6,887 nucleotides of DNA, taken from contig ONIK01000083.1 in NCBI GenBank assembly GCA_900317865.1, positions 1 to 6,887 on the forward strand. The letters run 5' to 3'. This document shows, in pieces, positions 5,238-6,887 of the stretch; position 1 is the first letter of the stretch; each line of letters opens with the position of its first letter. Position numbers and translations under genes: made by a program. Source of the stretch: an uncultured Methanobrevibacter sp. (GTDB taxonomy: Archaea; Methanobacteriota; Methanobacteria; Methanobacteriales; Methanobacteriaceae). The notes beneath the pieces were generated by a model. The model made no database searches. It was given only the letters and a program-made list of their open reading frames with translations, and was not told where the DNA came from.

Positions 5238-6707
5238 TTACTCTCCAAGTAATCTATTAACACCTGAAATATAAGCTTTTACACTAGCATCAATAATATC
5301 CGGTTCGGTACCGCGTGCTGAAATAATACGGTCTCCTTTTTTAAGTTTGATAATAACATCAATAAGTGCATCAGTACCTCCAGTAATAGCATCTACGTGA
5401 TATTCAATAAAATCAATATCCCTGAAAATATCCAATGAATTAATTGCATTAATGGAAGCATCAACAGGACCAATACCAACACCCGCATTCAGGATTTCTT
5501 CACCATCAATATTTAATTTAACAGAAGCAGTAGGCATGACACGATTTCCTGAAACAACAGTAATATCAATTAATTTAATTCTATCCAGATGATTGATTTC
5601 TAAAACATTATCTGCTATTGCCTGCAAATCAACATCAGTAACCGTTTTACCCTTGTCTGCAAGTATTTTAACATTGTCGCAAATTTGTTGGAGTTGAACA
5701 TCATTAACATCCAAGCCCAATTCCTTTAATCTGGAATTTAAACCATGAGTACCAACATGCTTACCAATGATAAATCTGCGAGTACGACCGACAAGTTCTG
5801 GAGTCATAGGTTCATAAGTAGCAGAATTTTTAATAATACCATCAGAATGAATACCTGATTCATGAGCAAAAGCATTTTCACCAACAATGGCTTTATTTGG
5901 CTGAATATAAACACCGGTTAAACGTGCCACAAGTTTAGATACATTATAAATTTCATTAATTTTAATCTCTGTTGAAAAATCAGGCAATAATCTATCAATA
6001 CTAACAGTACACTCCTCAAAAGAGGTATTACCTGCACGTTCACCAATACCATTTACAGTAGAATGAAATTCAACAGCACCCCCTTTTAAAGCAGCCAATG
6101 TATTGGCAACAGCAAGACCAAAATCATTATGACAGTGACAGGATAAAGGTGCATTGATATCTCTCAAACTATTAAAAAGTTCAAAAGAAGAATCAGGAGT
6201 TAAAATACCGACAGTATCACATACACAAACTCTATCAGCCCCATGATCAATTGCATTTAAAAAAACGGTTTTTAAAAATTCTACATTACTTCGAGATGCA
6301 TCTTCAGCAGAAATTTCTACAGTAAGACCATGATCTTTACAATAATCAACAGCAGAATTAGACATCTCAATAAGTTTATCTTTAGTGATTTTTAATTTAT
6401 CAAAAATATGTAAATCCGAAGTAGGAACAACTAAGTTAACAGCATCAACATCACATTCTAAACAGTAATCAATATCTCCATTTAAAGGTCTAGAAAAACC
6501 CAATATTTCTGCATTTAAACCTTGTGAAGTAATTTCCTTAATAGACTTTCTCTCCCCTTCAGAAGTAATGGGAGAACCTGCTTCAATATAATTTAAACCA
6601 ATCTCATCTAGTTTAGAAGCAATTCTTAATTTCTCCATTGATGTTAAAGAAACACCTGGTGTCTGCTCTCCATCACGTAAAGTTGTATCCAAAACTTTAA
6701 TCTTCAT
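5238..6707 (-). CDS. cimA: (R)-citramalate synthase CimA (2-isopropylmalate synthase family)
   Basis: The 489-residue enzyme likely condenses pyruvate with acetyl-CoA to (R)-citramalate, the first step of the threonine-independent isoleucine route used by many methanogens. The N-terminal TIM barrel shows LDTTLRDGEQTPGVS (6-20, catalytic Arg11 and metal-binding Asp12), the metal-binding HCHND (191-195, His191 and His193), and NGIGERAGNTSFEE (219-232). GENAFAHESGIHSDG (276-290) belongs to the following subdomain. The rest, from about 375, is the LeuA-type dimerisation/allosteric domain with GVGIGPVDASINA (409-421), which in citramalate synthases senses isoleucine. I prefer CimA to its paralogues LeuA and AksA because of overall likeness to the characterised Methanocaldococcus CimA (EAGSPITSEGER, 42-53); the split is not certain. 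The ATG at 6707 has a GGTGAT site five bases upstream; a TTG start at 6749 would lie before this site and is rejected. It leads an operon with cgi121. Confidence 0.8.
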   Translation of the reverse strand: MKIKVLDTTLRDGEQTPGVSLTSMEKLRIASKLDEIGLNYIEAGSPITSEGERKSIKEITSQGLNAEILGFSRPLNGDIDYCLECDVDAVNLVVPTSDLHIFDKLKITKDKLIEMSNSAVDYCKDHGLTVEISAEDASRSNVEFLKTVFLNAIDHGADRVCVCDTVGILTPDSSFELFNSLRDINAPLSCHCHNDFGLAVANTLAALKGGAVEFHSTVNGIGERAGNTSFEECTVSIDRLLPDFSTEIKINEIYNVSKLVARLTGVYIQPNKAIVGENAFAHESGIHSDGIIKNSATYEPMTPELVGRTRRFIIGKHVGTHGLNSRLKELGLDVNDVQLQQICDNVKILADKGKTVTDVDLQAIADNVLEINHLDRIKLIDITVVSGNRVMPTASVKLNIDGEEILNAGVGIGPVDASINAINSLDIFRDIDFIEYHVDAITGGTDALIDVIIKLKKGDRIISARGTEPDIIDASVKAYISGVNRLLGE

Positions 6708-6757
6708 AAAATCACCAGAAAAATCATAAAAATGAACAATAAGAAACAAAACAAATC

Positions 6758-6764
6758 AAAAAAA
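6758..6764 (-). terminator. Oligo-T terminator of the 5S rRNA transcript
   Basis: The minus strand carries seven T, some 25 bases after the 3' end of the 5S rRNA, followed by further T-rich sequence (GATTTGTTTTGTTTC). No strong hairpin is visible. Oligo-T alone fits archaeal termination of an rRNA operon. Confidence 0.45.
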
Positions 6765-6766
6765 TA

Positions 6767-6776
6767 GTTATAAATT
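6767..6776 (-). promoter_or_regulatory. Candidate TATA box for the cimA-cgi121 operon
   Basis: AATTTATAAC on the minus strand lies between the 5S 3' end and cimA. A start about 26 bases downstream (near 6745) would give a leader of about 38 bases containing the GGTGAT site, and would lie just past the T7 tract, so the rRNA terminator and the new promoter interleave. Confidence 0.4.
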
Positions 6777-6788
6777 GTAATAGAGAAA

Positions 6789-6887
<99 letters not shown>

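Noticed and set aside
6708..6749. TTG start for cimA at 6749
   Set aside because: The GGTGAT site five bases before the ATG at 6707 sets the start, and the protein beginning MKIKVLDTTLRDGEQ is complete.

Overview
The window looks like a chromosome segment of an AT-rich methanogenic archaeon, most likely Methanobrevibacter or a close member of the Methanobacteriales. The evidence is a GMP synthetase split into separate glutaminase and synthetase genes, an archaeal NreA-type repair protein with a C-terminal PCNA-binding peptide, a KEOPS Cgi121 subunit, a CimA-like citramalate synthase, archaeal TATA boxes, GGTG/GGAG ribosome sites and oligo-T terminators. The genus is inferred from remembered family likeness, not from a database search.

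Bases 1-283 hold the 3' end of a surface protein with an Ig-like domain. Its reading frame is closed by TGA and TAA, and just beyond them the same frame encodes what looks like its lost C-terminal membrane anchor. Bases 284-836 contain no large gene. On the minus strand, however, there is a small two-helix membrane protein (48 aa, 362-508) and a diverged second copy (605-738) broken by a one-base frameshift. Both copies have similar upstream regions with a TATA box placed for leaderless or nearly leaderless mRNA. A hairpin/oligo-T terminator follows the intact copy and an oligo-T tract follows the broken one.

Bases 837-2596 are a plus-strand operon for GMP synthesis: guaAA (glutamine amidotransferase), a small acidic protein of unknown function, and guaAB (ATP pyrophosphatase/synthetase). 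Spacing is 9 and 8 bases, and a palindrome with a T7 tract ends the unit. Two more plus-strand genes follow, nreA (2633-3802) and a short DegT/DnrJ/EryC1/StrS-like PLP protein (3807-4772), separated by only four bases.

The rest is on the minus strand and meets the plus genes tail to tail with a 23-base overlap. Read in its own direction it starts with the 3' part of a 5S rRNA gene (cut by the window end), then an oligo-T tract and a TATA box, then cimA (isoleucine precursor synthesis), then cgi121 (tRNA t6A modification complex) five bases behind it. Most of the window is ordinary housekeeping. The unusual part is the first 840 bases: the disrupted surface-protein tail and the duplicated, previously untracked small membrane protein.
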